A stretch of 23,606 bases of DNA, from positions 42,113 to 65,718 of the forward strand of contig DHHS01000090.1 of NCBI GenBank assembly GCA_002403415.1, given 5' to 3'. The DNA is from Sphingomonas sp. UBA4766. GTDB taxonomy: Bacteria; Pseudomonadota; Alphaproteobacteria; Sphingomonadales; Sphingomonadaceae. Made by a program: the position numbers and the translations under genes. Below the pieces are notes generated by a model, which was given only the letters and a program-made list of their open reading frames with translations, had not been told where the DNA came from and made no database searches. Below are positions 1 through 9,306 of the stretch, piece after piece. The first letter of the stretch is position 1. Each line of letters begins with the position of its first letter.

Positions 1-904
<904 letters not shown>

Positions 905-982
905 GATGAGAGCCCTTTCGCTAAACCGAACAGTGGTGCCGTTCAATGCCCGTTTTTGCGATGTACCTTATTTGTTCCAACA

Positions 983-997
983 GAACAAGGGTAGAAC
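983..997 (-). promoter_or_regulatory. LexA (SOS) box of recA
   Basis: Read on the minus strand this is GTTC-N7-GTTC, an exact match to the direct-repeat LexA operator of Alphaproteobacteria. It lies 79 bases upstream of the recA start. The start-proximal half-site overlaps a possible -35 element (TTGTTC, 983-988) that stands 17 bases from a weak -10 (TACATC, 960-965), so bound LexA would block RNA polymerase. A further GAAC (1003-1006) and an inverted GTTC-N5-GAAC (974-986) adjoin it. The box is seen directly; the promoter elements are inferred. Confidence 0.85.
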
Positions 998-1041
998 GGA
1001 GCGAACGGCGAAAAAAATCCTTCGCGACGCCCCGCTCCACG

Positions 1042-3453
1042 TTACACAGCCGCCAGCACGTCACGCGTTGCCTCGGCAAGCTGTTGAACCGAAAAGGGTT
1101 TGGGCAGAAAACTCACATTATCGAGGTCGATCGAACGGCGCAGCTGCTCCTCGGCATAGCCCGACATGAACAGGATCGGCAGATCGGGGTAGCGCACGCG
1201 CGCATGACGCACCATCGTCGGTCCATCCATCATCGGCATAACTACGTCCGAAATCAGTAGATCAGGCCGTGGATTACTGGCCAACATCTCAAGTGCTGCC
1301 TCACCATTTTCAGCGGTCAGCACAGTATAACCCTGCCGTATGAGCGCGCGTTCAGCAACGGCTCGGACCATATCTTCATCTTCAACCAACAAAATGACAC
1401 CTGATCCCCAAAGATCCGGCTTGGTCTCCGTAACCTTTTTTCGGCCCTGGGTGGCGGATCGTTCCGCGCGGTGAACGGGCAAGTAAATGGTAAACGTCGT
1501 GCCATTGCCAACAACCGAATCCGCAAAAATATAGCCACCCGACTGCTTAACAATGCCATAGACGGTTGAAAGACCAAGGCCGGTTCCCTTACCGACATCT
1601 TTGGTTGTGAAGAACGGGTCGAATATCTTGGGCAAGATATCGGGCGAAATCCCGGTTCCCGTATCCGACACGCGCAGTGCGGTGTAATCGGCGACGGGCA
1701 TTGCCTCGGGGGCGATCTGCCGCTCGCGCGCGACCCGCGCAATCTCGGCAGCGGGCACGGCAAGCGTTTCGATCGTGAGCGTGCCGCCGCTATGCCCTGC
1801 GCGGGCGAGCATGGCGTCACGCGCGTTAACGGCCAAGTTCATCACCACTTGTTCAAGCTGCCCCGGATCAGCGCGCACCGCCCCCAGATTGCGGCCATGC
1901 TTGACCGTCAGCGTCACTGTTTCGCCCAGCAAACGCTTGAGCAAGTTCGATACTTCCGAAATCACATCGGGCAGTTGCAGGATTTGCGGCCGGAGCGTCT
2001 GTTGCCGCGAAAAGGCGAGTAATTGTCGAGTTAAACTGGCTGCGCGGTTTGAATTCAGCCTGATCTGCTGAATATCATCATAATCGCTGTCGCCGGGAGT
2101 ATGGCGCATTAACATCAAGTCGCAATGACCGATAATCGCGGTCAGGATATTGTTAAAATCATGCGCGACGCCACCTGCCAATTGCCCAACCGCCTGCATC
2201 TTGGTTGCTTGCGCGACTTCGCGTTTGAGCCGACTTTCCTCGCCTGTATCGCTCAAGCTCAGCAAGACGGCGGCCTCGCCCAATCCGCGTGCCCCCGCGA
2301 TCGACAGCGTCACCGGGTCATCGGGGCGATCGCGCAACCGCACGGTCAGATCGCTTGCCTTTGCTACTCCCCCGGCAAAGCGGCGCACGGCATCGGCGAC
2401 GGCGGCCTTGTCTTCGCGCACCACCAGGTCGCCGGGGTAAAGCGGGGGTGTCGACAGGTCGATTCCGGCGGCGCGAACAAAGGCTTCGTTCATCTGGACG
2501 AAGCGGCCCTCTCGATCGACCAGGGCAATCCCGGCGGGGATCAGTGCGATCAGATCCTTGATCGGGGCCGCTGCTCCAGCCGCGTTGGCCACTGCGGCGG
2601 GTTCATCCTCGTCAATCAACGCGATCAGCAGGGGCGCGGAATCGCCATCCAGGAACGGGATCTGGATTAGACGCAGCGGGGTCCCCGCCAGCCCCTCACG
2701 CTCAAAGCGGATCAACCCGCGCGCATCGGCAATCAGGAAACGCGCAAAGTCGCGCCCCGCCACGGCGCCTTCCTCATGCCCCATTGCGCGCAGCCGAAAC
2801 ACGCGATTGGCCGCCTTGATCCGCCCCTCAGGCTCGACCAGCGCGACCATCAGCCCGGCGGCGGCAAGCCGATTGCCCATCGCGCCCGCCAGCATCCCCT
2901 CTGCCCGCGCGACAAGATCCATCGTGTCGACGGCGTGGAACCGCCACACCAGCATATCGGCGCGATCGCCCGCGCGATTGATCCGCGCAGCGACGGGCCC
3001 GGCGGCCAGCGCAAGTTGCGCCACATCGCCTGTGCCATCGCGCCACGCCGCGCGTCCCGCTGCTGCAAGTGCTGCGATACTCGGTTCGCCGATCGGCAGA
3101 TTGGGCGGGGTCGGATCGCCCGCAAACAGCGCGCGATACGCGTCATTGGCACAGATCAGCCGCCCACCGTGGTCGGTGATCGCAATCGCATCGCCGCTCG
3201 CCTCGGCAAGTGTGCGAGCGATCGACCAATCAATCTCACTCGCCTCCTCGACCGTCGGTTGGCGAACCAACTGCGCGGCGGCAATACCCCCCGCCAGCAC
3301 CAGGCTCGCGGCAAGAAATCCGCCCGCCACCAGCGGATTACCCAACACGGACAGAATGATAGCGGCGGCGGCAACCCCCGTCACGCCCGCCACGATCGCG
3401 GCGGCGCGCGCGGAGTGACGAAAGGGCGTTGACGATTGTACGATGGTGGCCAT
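1042..3453 (-). CDS. cckA: Cell-cycle hybrid histidine kinase CckA
   Basis: CckA phosphorylates, through its own receiver domain, the phosphotransferase ChpT, which passes phosphate to CtrA and CpdR. It also acts as a phosphatase and so sets the alphaproteobacterial cell-cycle and motility programme. The 803-residue product has two hydrophobic segments near residues 17-36 and 39-63, then PAS-like sensor regions (about 75-400, including ALVDREGRFVQMNEAF). The phosphoacceptor His is at about 431 in the motif AHDFNNILTAIIGHCDLML. The ATPase domain has NLAVNARDAM (N box), DTGTGI and GKGTGLGLSTVYGIVKQSGG. The C-terminal receiver has the phosphorylatable Asp at about 736 in LLISDVVMPMMDG. A GTG lies directly before the chosen ATG and could also serve as the start. 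The frame is intact. The HDFNN box, PAS repeats and fused receiver separate it from ordinary hybrid kinases. Confidence 0.95.
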   Translation of the reverse strand: MATIVQSSTPFRHSARAAAIVAGVTGVAAAAIILSVLGNPLVAGGFLAASLVLAGGIAAAQLVRQPTVEEASEIDWSIARTLAEASGDAIAITDHGGRLICANDAYRALFAGDPTPPNLPIGEPSIAALAAAGRAAWRDGTGDVAQLALAAGPVAARINRAGDRADMLVWRFHAVDTMDLVARAEGMLAGAMGNRLAAAGLMVALVEPEGRIKAANRVFRLRAMGHEEGAVAGRDFARFLIADARGLIRFEREGLAGTPLRLIQIPFLDGDSAPLLIALIDEDEPAAVANAAGAAAPIKDLIALIPAGIALVDREGRFVQMNEAFVRAAGIDLSTPPLYPGDLVVREDKAAVADAVRRFAGGVAKASDLTVRLRDRPDDPVTLSIAGARGLGEAAVLLSLSDTGEESRLKREVAQATKMQAVGQLAGGVAHDFNNILTAIIGHCDLMLMRHTPGDSDYDDIQQIRLNSNRAASLTRQLLAFSRQQTLRPQILQLPDVISEVSNLLKRLLGETVTLTVKHGRNLGAVRADPGQLEQVVMNLAVNARDAMLARAGHSGGTLTIETLAVPAAEIARVARERQIAPEAMPVADYTALRVSDTGTGISPDILPKIFDPFFTTKDVGKGTGLGLSTVYGIVKQSGGYIFADSVVGNGTTFTIYLPVHRAERSATQGRKKVTETKPDLWGSGVILLVEDEDMVRAVAERALIRQGYTVLTAENGEAALEMLASNPRPDLLISDVVMPMMDGPTMVRHARVRYPDLPILFMSGYAEEQLRRSIDLDNVSFLPKPFSVQQLAEATRDVLAAV

Positions 3454-3533
3454 CACCCCGTCATGCCCGCCGCTCGTCGCGCGTCAAGACCCCTGGCACG
3501 GCCAAGCCCCCACCGCTGCCGGGAAAAGCGCGC

Positions 3534-5570
3534 TTACCAGATGCGCACGCGTTGCTCGGGCGGCAGATACATCTTCTGCCCGGGCTTGGCATTAAAGGCC
3601 GCGTACCAGGCATCGATGTTGCGCACGGTCCAAACCCGCTGTTCGGCGGGCGAATGCGGATCCGTGAGCAGCCGGTTGCGCAGGTCCTCCTCACGGTGGC
3701 GCCGCCGCCACACCTGCGAATAGGCAAGGTAAAATCGCTGCTCGCCGGTATAACCGCCGATCACCGGAGGTTTCTTGCCGCCAAGCGACTTGTAATAGGC
3801 ATCAAGCGAGGCTGCGAGCCCTGCCAGGTCAGCGGTATTCTCACCAAGCGTCAGCGCGCCTTTCACATGAAAACCGGGCAGCGGTTCATAGGCGTCATAC
3901 TGCGCGACGAGCTTGTCGGTGCGCGCCTTGAAGGCCGCAACATCGGCCGGCGTCCACCAGGTCGCGAGTCTGCCCTTGGGATCGAATTTCGATCCCTGAT
4001 CGTCGAAATGGTGGCTTATCTCATGCCCGATCACCGCGCCAATGCCGCCGTAATTGACGGCCGGATCAGCCTTTGGATCAAAGAAGGGCGGCTGAAGAAT
4101 GGCCGCTGGAAAAGTGATCGCGACCAAGGTCGGGTTGGCCTGAGCATTCACCGTCATTGGGGCCAGCCCCCATTCCCAACGATAGACCGACTTGCCGAGC
4201 TTGGTAACGTTGTAGTTATGCGCCCACCGGTTCGCGCGCAGCTGGTTGCCAAAGGCGTCACCGGCCTTGATCTCCAGCGCCGAGTAATCGCGCCACTGCG
4301 ACGGATAGCCGATGCGCGGGGTGAAGTTGGCCAGCTTGGCACGCGCTGCCGCCTTGGTTTCGGGTGCCATCCATTCCAACTTGTCGATCCGCGCGCTCAT
4401 CGCCGCCAGGATGTTCTTGACCAGCGTATCCGCGGCCGCCTTGGTTGCGGGCGGGAAATATTTGGCAACATAAATTTTCGAAACTTCGTCCGTTACCGCC
4501 GCCGAGGTCCAGTTGACCGCGCGCTTCCACCGCAACGCCTGTTGGGGTGTGCCGCGCAGTTGGGTGCCGAAAAACGCGAAATTTTCCTTGTCGAACGCAC
4601 TGGGCAGAACGCTTGCAAACTCGTCGAGTGACCGGATCAGCAATTGATCCCTGAGCACCGCGACCGGCGCGTCAGCAAGCACCTTCGCGATCCCCGCCAC
4701 CGCACTCGGCTGGCCAACCACAACGGTGTCGGTCGGGGTGCCGACACCCTTCAGATAAGTGGCAAAATCGAACCCCGGCGTCAGCTCGGCAAGCTGGGCG
4801 ACGCTCATTTTGTTATAGGTCTTGTCCGCATCGCGGCTCTGGACGTTGGTCCAGTGCGCCTGCGCGATCTGCGTCTCGAAATCGACGACCGCCTTGGCCC
4901 GCGCCTCGGCGTCGGGCTCGCCCGCGAGCGTGAACATCCGCCCAATATGCCCCTGATAGGCTGCTTTAGTCGCTTGAAGCTTTGGATCAGGGCTAAGATA
5001 ATAGTCGCGGTTCGGCATCCCCAGCCCCGCCTGCCGCACGCTGACGACATAGCTGTCGGGGTTCTTGGCGTCGGTCGACACCCCGGTTCCGAACGGCACG
5101 GCGATGCCGTTACGGCTCGCCTCTATCGCCAAGGCAACATAATCCGCTTTTGAAGTCAATGATTTGATCCGCGCAAGCCAGGGCTGGATCGGTGCGATCC
5201 CCTTTGCCTCGATTGCAGCGGTATCGAGATAGGCGGCATAGGCCCGGCCGATCTTTGATCCCGGACTCTTGGCGGCGGCCTCAAGCAGCGCGCGGGTGCG
5301 CAGCTGCGACAGATCGGCCAACGTATCGAACGCGCCGAAGCTAGGCTTGTCGCTCGGGATTTCGGTGCGCTTCACCCATCCGCCGCCCGCGAATTCGGCG
5401 AAATTGTCGCCCGGTGCGACGCTGCGGTCCATGCCGGTTTCGTCGAAGCCGAAGCTGCCAATGTCGGGCTTGCTGGCCAGCGGCTTGCCCGGCGACGCAA
5501 ACGCCATGCCGACCATGATCGCCGCGAACGCCCCACCGGCGGCAAGGGTGACAACAGTCTTACCGTGCAT
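3534..5570 (-). CDS. Secreted M13 (neprilysin-like) zinc metallopeptidase, copy 1
   Basis: Probable periplasmic or secreted endopeptidase of the neprilysin family (M13, PepO-like), which cleaves oligopeptides on the amino side of hydrophobic residues. The product of about 678 residues begins with a signal peptide (hydrophobic stretch VVTLAAGGAFAAIMVGMAFA, then SPGKP). The N-terminal M13 domain starts near GMDRSVAPGDNFAEFAGGGW. The zinc site has HEISH at about 516-520, and the third ligand is Glu577 in ENTADLAG. The protein ends in the family-typical short tail (RVRIW). Two ATGs are adjacent (5573 and 5570); I chose the second because GGGGAG is only 3 bases from the first and 6 from the second. 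The longer frame from 5642 adds only non-signal-like residues. The gene lies 87 bp downstream of a paralogue on the same strand, with a hairpin between them. The substrate is unknown. Confidence 0.93.
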   Translation of the reverse strand: MHGKTVVTLAAGGAFAAIMVGMAFASPGKPLASKPDIGSFGFDETGMDRSVAPGDNFAEFAGGGWVKRTEIPSDKPSFGAFDTLADLSQLRTRALLEAAAKSPGSKIGRAYAAYLDTAAIEAKGIAPIQPWLARIKSLTSKADYVALAIEASRNGIAVPFGTGVSTDAKNPDSYVVSVRQAGLGMPNRDYYLSPDPKLQATKAAYQGHIGRMFTLAGEPDAEARAKAVVDFETQIAQAHWTNVQSRDADKTYNKMSVAQLAELTPGFDFATYLKGVGTPTDTVVVGQPSAVAGIAKVLADAPVAVLRDQLLIRSLDEFASVLPSAFDKENFAFFGTQLRGTPQQALRWKRAVNWTSAAVTDEVSKIYVAKYFPPATKAAADTLVKNILAAMSARIDKLEWMAPETKAAARAKLANFTPRIGYPSQWRDYSALEIKAGDAFGNQLRANRWAHNYNVTKLGKSVYRWEWGLAPMTVNAQANPTLVAITFPAAILQPPFFDPKADPAVNYGGIGAVIGHEISHHFDDQGSKFDPKGRLATWWTPADVAAFKARTDKLVAQYDAYEPLPGFHVKGALTLGENTADLAGLAASLDAYYKSLGGKKPPVIGGYTGEQRFYLAYSQVWRRRHREEDLRNRLLTDPHSPAEQRVWTVRNIDAWYAAFNAKPGQKMYLPPEQRVRIW

Positions 5571-5614
5571 CATTTTCTCCCCAAGATCCTCGACCCTTTG
5601 GCCCGTAACCGCAA

Positions 5615-5642
5615 ATGGGCGGCAGACATTGGCGCCGCCCAT
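5615..5642 (-). terminator. Intergenic hairpin between the two M13 genes
   Basis: The arms ATGGGCGGC (5615-5623) and GCCGCCCAT (5634-5642) are perfectly complementary, giving a 9-bp GC-rich stem with a 10-base loop. It sits just after the stop of the upstream M13 gene (5658) and before the ribosome-binding site of the downstream one. Only a short T run (ATTTG) follows, so it is not a canonical intrinsic terminator. It may instead attenuate read-through or protect the upstream transcript end. Confidence 0.45.
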
Positions 5643-5657
5643 ATTCCATCGATCAAC

Positions 5658-7715
5658 TTACCAGATGCGCACCCGCGCTTCGGGGGCGAGATACTGCTTC
5701 TCACCAGGCTTGGCACCGAATGCCGCATACCAGGGGTCGAGATTGCGCACCGTCGCGGTGCGATATTCCCCCGGCGAATGCGGATCGGACAACAGCTGCG
5801 ATCGCAATGCGCGTTCGCGGGCTTTGGTGCGCCAAACTTGCGACCAGCCAAAGTAGAAACGCTGATCGCCGGTCGTCCCGTCGATCACCGGCGCCTCCTT
5901 GCCACCCAGCGAGGCATGATAAGCATCGATCGCCACCGACAGCCCTGCAAGATCGGCAATATTTTCACCCAGCGTCAGCCCGCCCTGAATCCGCTGCCCG
6001 GGCAGTGGCTCATAGGCATCATATTGCGCGACCAGCTGTGCCGTCAGCTTGTCGAACGCCTCGACATCGGCCTTGGTCCACCAGTCGGTCAGCCTGCCGG
6101 TCGGATCATATTTGCGGCCCTGATCGTCGAAATGGTGGCTGATTTCATGGCCGATCACGGCGCCGATTCCGCCATAATTCACCGCCGGATCAGCCTTTGC
6201 GTCGAAAAACGGTGGTTGCAGGATAGCGGCGGGAAACACGATTTCGTTCAACACCGGATTGGCATAGGCATTGACCGTCATCGGCGTCATGAACCATTCG
6301 CGCCGGTCGATCGGCTTGCCGAGCTTGGCGATACCGCGCGCATATTCAAACGCATTGGCGCGCGCGACATTACCGAGCAGGTCGCCGCGATCCACACTCA
6401 GCCCGCTATAATCGCGCCACTCGCTGGGATAACCGATTTTCGGGGTGAAGGAGGCAAGCTTGGCCCGCGCCTTCATCTTGGTCTCGGGCGTCATCCACGC
6501 CAGATTGTCGATCCGCTTGCCCATTGCGGCAATCACATTTTTGACGAGCGTGTCGACCACGGCCTTGGTCTCTGGCGGGAAATAGCGCGCGACATAGGCT
6601 TTGCCGATTTCTTCGCCCAATGCACCCGATGTGGCGGCGACGGCGCGCTTCCACCGGTCGCGCTGCACTGCCTGGCCCGACAGCACGGGGCCATAAAAGC
6701 TGAAATTCGCATCATCGATCGGCTTGGCGAGCACGCCTGCAAAGCTGCGCACCACGCGCAGCATGGCGTAATCGCGCAACACCTCGATCGGCGTGTCAGC
6801 AAACGCCTTTGCCTCGCCCGCAATCGCGCTGGGCTGGCCGACAATGAATTCCTTTTCGCCCGCAACGCCAAGCGTCCGCCAAATCGCGGACCAGGGCATG
6901 CCCGGTGCCTTGGCATTAAAATCGGCGACGCCCCATTTGTTATAGGTCTTGTCGGAGTCGCGCGATTCGATCGCCGTCCAGTGCGCGGTCGCCAGCGATT
7001 TTTCGAATTCGAACACCGCCTTTGCCCGCGCCTCGGCATTGGCGCCTTCGCCGATCAGGCCCAACATGGTCGCGACATTCGCCTGATACCCCGCGCGTAC
7101 CTTGTCGAGTTCGGCGCCGTCCTTCACATAATAATCGCGATTGGGCATCGCGATCCCGCTCTGCGTGACATTGACGATATAGCGTTCGGGCGCCTTTTCG
7201 TCCTGACCCACAAACACGCCGAACAGGCCGCCCACGCCCTTGCGCTGCAACTTGGCCATTTCGGTCGCAAGCGCGGTCTTGTCCGCCGCCCCCTTCAGCG
7301 CGGTAAGCCAGGGCTGGATGGGCGCGATACCGCGCGCGTCAACGGTCGCCTGATCCAGATAGCTGGCATAAAAGTCACCAATCTTCGACCCCGGCTTGGC
7401 AGCAGCTTCCTCAAGAATGGTCTTGGTCTGCGCAAGGCTGCGGTCCTGCAGCACGTTGAACATGCCAAATGCCGCGCGGTCGGCCGGGATTTCGGTCTTG
7501 CTCAGCCAGCCGCCGCCCGCAAATCGAAAAAAGTCGTCGCCCGGCTGGACGCTGCGGTCCATGCCGGCGGTGTCAAAACCATAGCTGCCGATCTCGGGCC
7601 CGTTTGCCGGGGCAGCGGCGCCTGCCTGTGGCGGGGGAGCGGCTTCTTTCGCGATCGCGATTCCCGCCAAAGCTGCGGACGCAAGCAATGAAGTGACAAA
7701 AAGTGTCGAACGCAT
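5658..7715 (-). CDS. Secreted M13 (neprilysin-like) zinc metallopeptidase, copy 2
   Basis: A second M13-family zinc endopeptidase of 685 residues. It has a signal peptide (STLFVTSLLASAALAGIAIA, then KEAAPPP) and a Pro/Ala-rich linker before the M13 domain (GMDRSVQPGDDFFRFAGGGW). HEISH is at 523-527, the third ligand Glu584 lies in ENIADLAG, and the tail is RVRIW. The distance between HEISH and the third ligand (61 residues) equals that in the neighbouring copy. By eye more than half of the aligned positions in the first 100 mature residues are identical, so the two arose by tandem duplication. GGGGGAT lies 5 bases before the ATG at 7715, which supports this start. It is likely cotranscribed in part with copy 1 and is separated from smpB by 93 bp. 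All catalytic residues are present in both copies, so both are expected to be active. Confidence 0.93.
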   Translation of the reverse strand: MRSTLFVTSLLASAALAGIAIAKEAAPPPQAGAAAPANGPEIGSYGFDTAGMDRSVQPGDDFFRFAGGGWLSKTEIPADRAAFGMFNVLQDRSLAQTKTILEEAAAKPGSKIGDFYASYLDQATVDARGIAPIQPWLTALKGAADKTALATEMAKLQRKGVGGLFGVFVGQDEKAPERYIVNVTQSGIAMPNRDYYVKDGAELDKVRAGYQANVATMLGLIGEGANAEARAKAVFEFEKSLATAHWTAIESRDSDKTYNKWGVADFNAKAPGMPWSAIWRTLGVAGEKEFIVGQPSAIAGEAKAFADTPIEVLRDYAMLRVVRSFAGVLAKPIDDANFSFYGPVLSGQAVQRDRWKRAVAATSGALGEEIGKAYVARYFPPETKAVVDTLVKNVIAAMGKRIDNLAWMTPETKMKARAKLASFTPKIGYPSEWRDYSGLSVDRGDLLGNVARANAFEYARGIAKLGKPIDRREWFMTPMTVNAYANPVLNEIVFPAAILQPPFFDAKADPAVNYGGIGAVIGHEISHHFDDQGRKYDPTGRLTDWWTKADVEAFDKLTAQLVAQYDAYEPLPGQRIQGGLTLGENIADLAGLSVAIDAYHASLGGKEAPVIDGTTGDQRFYFGWSQVWRTKARERALRSQLLSDPHSPGEYRTATVRNLDPWYAAFGAKPGEKQYLAPEARVRIW

Positions 7716-7808
7716 GGAACATCCCCCAAAACAGAGCCAAGTCCCGTGTTTACGACAATGCGCCGCCGGGTCAAACCGGTATCGCGCGCAACCACCCCGC
7801 TTGGGGGG

Positions 7809-8291
7809 CTATCCCCGATCGCGCATGATGCGGGCGGCGTCGCGCTTCCAGTCGCGTTCCTTGATCGCGTCGCGCTTGTCATGCGCCTGCTTGCCCTTGG
7901 CGAGCGCCAGCTCGACCTTGGCCCGCCCGCGTCCGTTGAAAAAGATCGACAGCGGCACCAGCGTCATGCCCTGCCGCGCGACCGCACCGTGAAGCTTGTT
8001 GATCTCGCGCTCATGCAGCAACAATTTGCGGGCGCGTTTGGGCTCGTGGTTATAGCGATTGCCGTGGCTGAACTCGGGGATGTTCGAATTGATGAGCCAC
8101 ACTTGCCCGTCGCTCACCTCGGCATAGCTCTCGGCAATCGATCCCTCACCAAAGCGCAGCGACTTGACCTCGGTGCCGGTCAGCGCGATGCCCGCTTCAT
8201 ACACCGTCTCGATCGCATAGTCGTATCGCGCGCGACGATTTTCGGCGACGGTCTTTTTCTTGTCAAAAGTGGCAGGCTTGGGGCGCGGCAT
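7809..8291 (-). CDS. smpB: tmRNA-binding protein SmpB
   Basis: SmpB binds tmRNA and delivers it to the empty A site of stalled ribosomes, allowing trans-translation and tagging of the unfinished protein. The 160-residue product starts MPRPKPATFDKKKTVAENRR. It contains the OB-fold core with ALTGTEVKSLRFG and INSNIPEFSHGNRYNHEPKRARKLLLH. The basic tail GKQAHDKRDAIKERDWKRD is the part that reads the decoding centre and mRNA channel. The frame extends upstream to 8360, but those 23 residues overlap the end of dapA and are unlike the family, so the ATG at 8291 is preferred. It lies 49 bp downstream of dapA on the same strand and is probably cotranscribed with it. The partner RNA gene ssrA is not in this window. 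Confidence 0.97.
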   Translation of the reverse strand: MPRPKPATFDKKKTVAENRRARYDYAIETVYEAGIALTGTEVKSLRFGEGSIAESYAEVSDGQVWLINSNIPEFSHGNRYNHEPKRARKLLLHEREINKLHGAVARQGMTLVPLSIFFNGRGRAKVELALAKGKQAHDKRDAIKERDWKRDAARIMRDRG

Positions 8292-8340
8292 GGACCTGCG
8301 GATGTAGGCGCGAGACGCCGCAAAGGGAAGCCCGGTCAGG

Positions 8341-9225
8341 CTAAACCAGCCTAGCCCCATTCAGCGCAGCATCGACCGCCGCCCGGCTCGCCGCGCTCGG
8401 CCAGGTCATCGGCAGGCGCAGCGCGGTTGGGAAATCGGGCCGCACCCTGCTCAGCGCATATTTTACCGGCCCGGGCGACGCATCGGTGAACATCGCCAAA
8501 TGCAGCGGGAACAGCAGGTCGTGGAGGCGCAGCGCCTCAGCCCGGTCGCCCGCCGCCCATGCGACCTGAAAATCGGCGCACAGCCGCGGCGCGACATTGG
8601 CCGTCACGGAAATGCACCCCACCCCGCCCATTGCGTTAAAGGCGAGCGCAGTCTCGTCATTGCCACTAAGCTGCGCAAAGCCGGCGCCACAGGCGAGGCG
8701 CTGCTGTGTCACCCGCGCAAGGTTGCCGGTTGCATCCTTTACCGCGACAAAGCTTGCTGGGAACGCCGCGACCAACCGCGCCATCGTCTCGGCCGCGATA
8801 TCGGTGACGGTGCGGCTCGGCACATTGTAGAGCACGACTGGCAAATCGCAGCTCTCGGCCACCGCCTTGAAATGCTCGAAGATGCCGTCCTGAGACGGGC
8901 GGTTATAATAGGGTGGCACCATCAGCGCGGCATCGGCCCCTGCTTGCTTGGCCGCCGCGATATTCTGAATGGCAACGCGCGTGTCATTAGACCCCGCCCC
9001 CGCGATCACCGGCACGCGGCCCGCCGCCTGGTCGACGCACACCCGCACGACGTGGAAATGCTCCTCGGCAGTCAGTGTCGCTGCCTCGCCCGTCGTGCCG
9101 CACGGGACCAACGCCGCCGATCCTTGCGCAATCTGCCAGTCGATCAGGCCGCGATAGGCGTGTTCGGCGAACCGGCCATCGCCGTCAAACGGCGTCACCA
9201 GCGCCGGAATCGAACCAGAGAACAT
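8341..9225 (-). CDS. dapA: 4-hydroxy-tetrahydrodipicolinate synthase
   Basis: DapA condenses pyruvate with aspartate-4-semialdehyde, the first committed step toward diaminopimelate and lysine. It thereby feeds peptidoglycan synthesis in the cytoplasm. The 294-residue product (MFSGSIPALVTPFDGDG) is a TIM barrel of normal family length. It shows the pyruvate and carboxylate-binding PCGTTGEAATL, the catalytic Tyr133 in YNVPSRT, and the Schiff-base Lys163 in VAVKDATGN. The open frame runs on to 9543, but that extension crosses the divergent lytic transglycosylase start and lacks family similarity. The ATG at 9225, with GGAG about 10 bases upstream, fits DapA N-termini. It is probably the first gene of a dapA-smpB operon. 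The 81-bp gap to the divergent plus-strand gene must hold both promoters, but no convincing -35/-10 pair is visible there. Confidence 0.96.
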   Translation of the reverse strand: MFSGSIPALVTPFDGDGRFAEHAYRGLIDWQIAQGSAALVPCGTTGEAATLTAEEHFHVVRVCVDQAAGRVPVIAGAGSNDTRVAIQNIAAAKQAGADAALMVPPYYNRPSQDGIFEHFKAVAESCDLPVVLYNVPSRTVTDIAAETMARLVAAFPASFVAVKDATGNLARVTQQRLACGAGFAQLSGNDETALAFNAMGGVGCISVTANVAPRLCADFQVAWAAGDRAEALRLHDLLFPLHLAMFTDASPGPVKYALSRVRPDFPTALRLPMTWPSAASRAAVDAALNGARLV

Positions 9226-9306
9226 CGGATAGCCGCTCCGCAAGCTCGGTCTGCCGCCGTAATTGGCCGGAACCGGGACATTTTCGTTGACGACAGATAA
9301 GGGCGA

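Noticed and set aside
1009..1035. Possible cckA terminator in the T-rich stretch before recA
   Set aside because: The T run precedes rather than follows a stem on the minus strand, and the only pairing (GGAGCG/CGCTCC) encloses a long loop.
3429..4631. A 400-codon plus-strand open frame
   Set aside because: Antisense to the first M13 peptidase gene, which has a signal peptide, zinc motifs and correct family length on the other strand.
5565..7691. A 708-codon open frame on the plus strand
   Set aside because: It runs fully antisense to the second M13 peptidase gene, and its translation is rich in His, Arg and Gly without recognisable motifs. High GC content keeps the opposite frame open.
7792..7808. 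Hairpin CCCC-GCTT-GGGG after smpB as a terminator
   Set aside because: The stem is only 4 bp and no T run follows on the minus strand.
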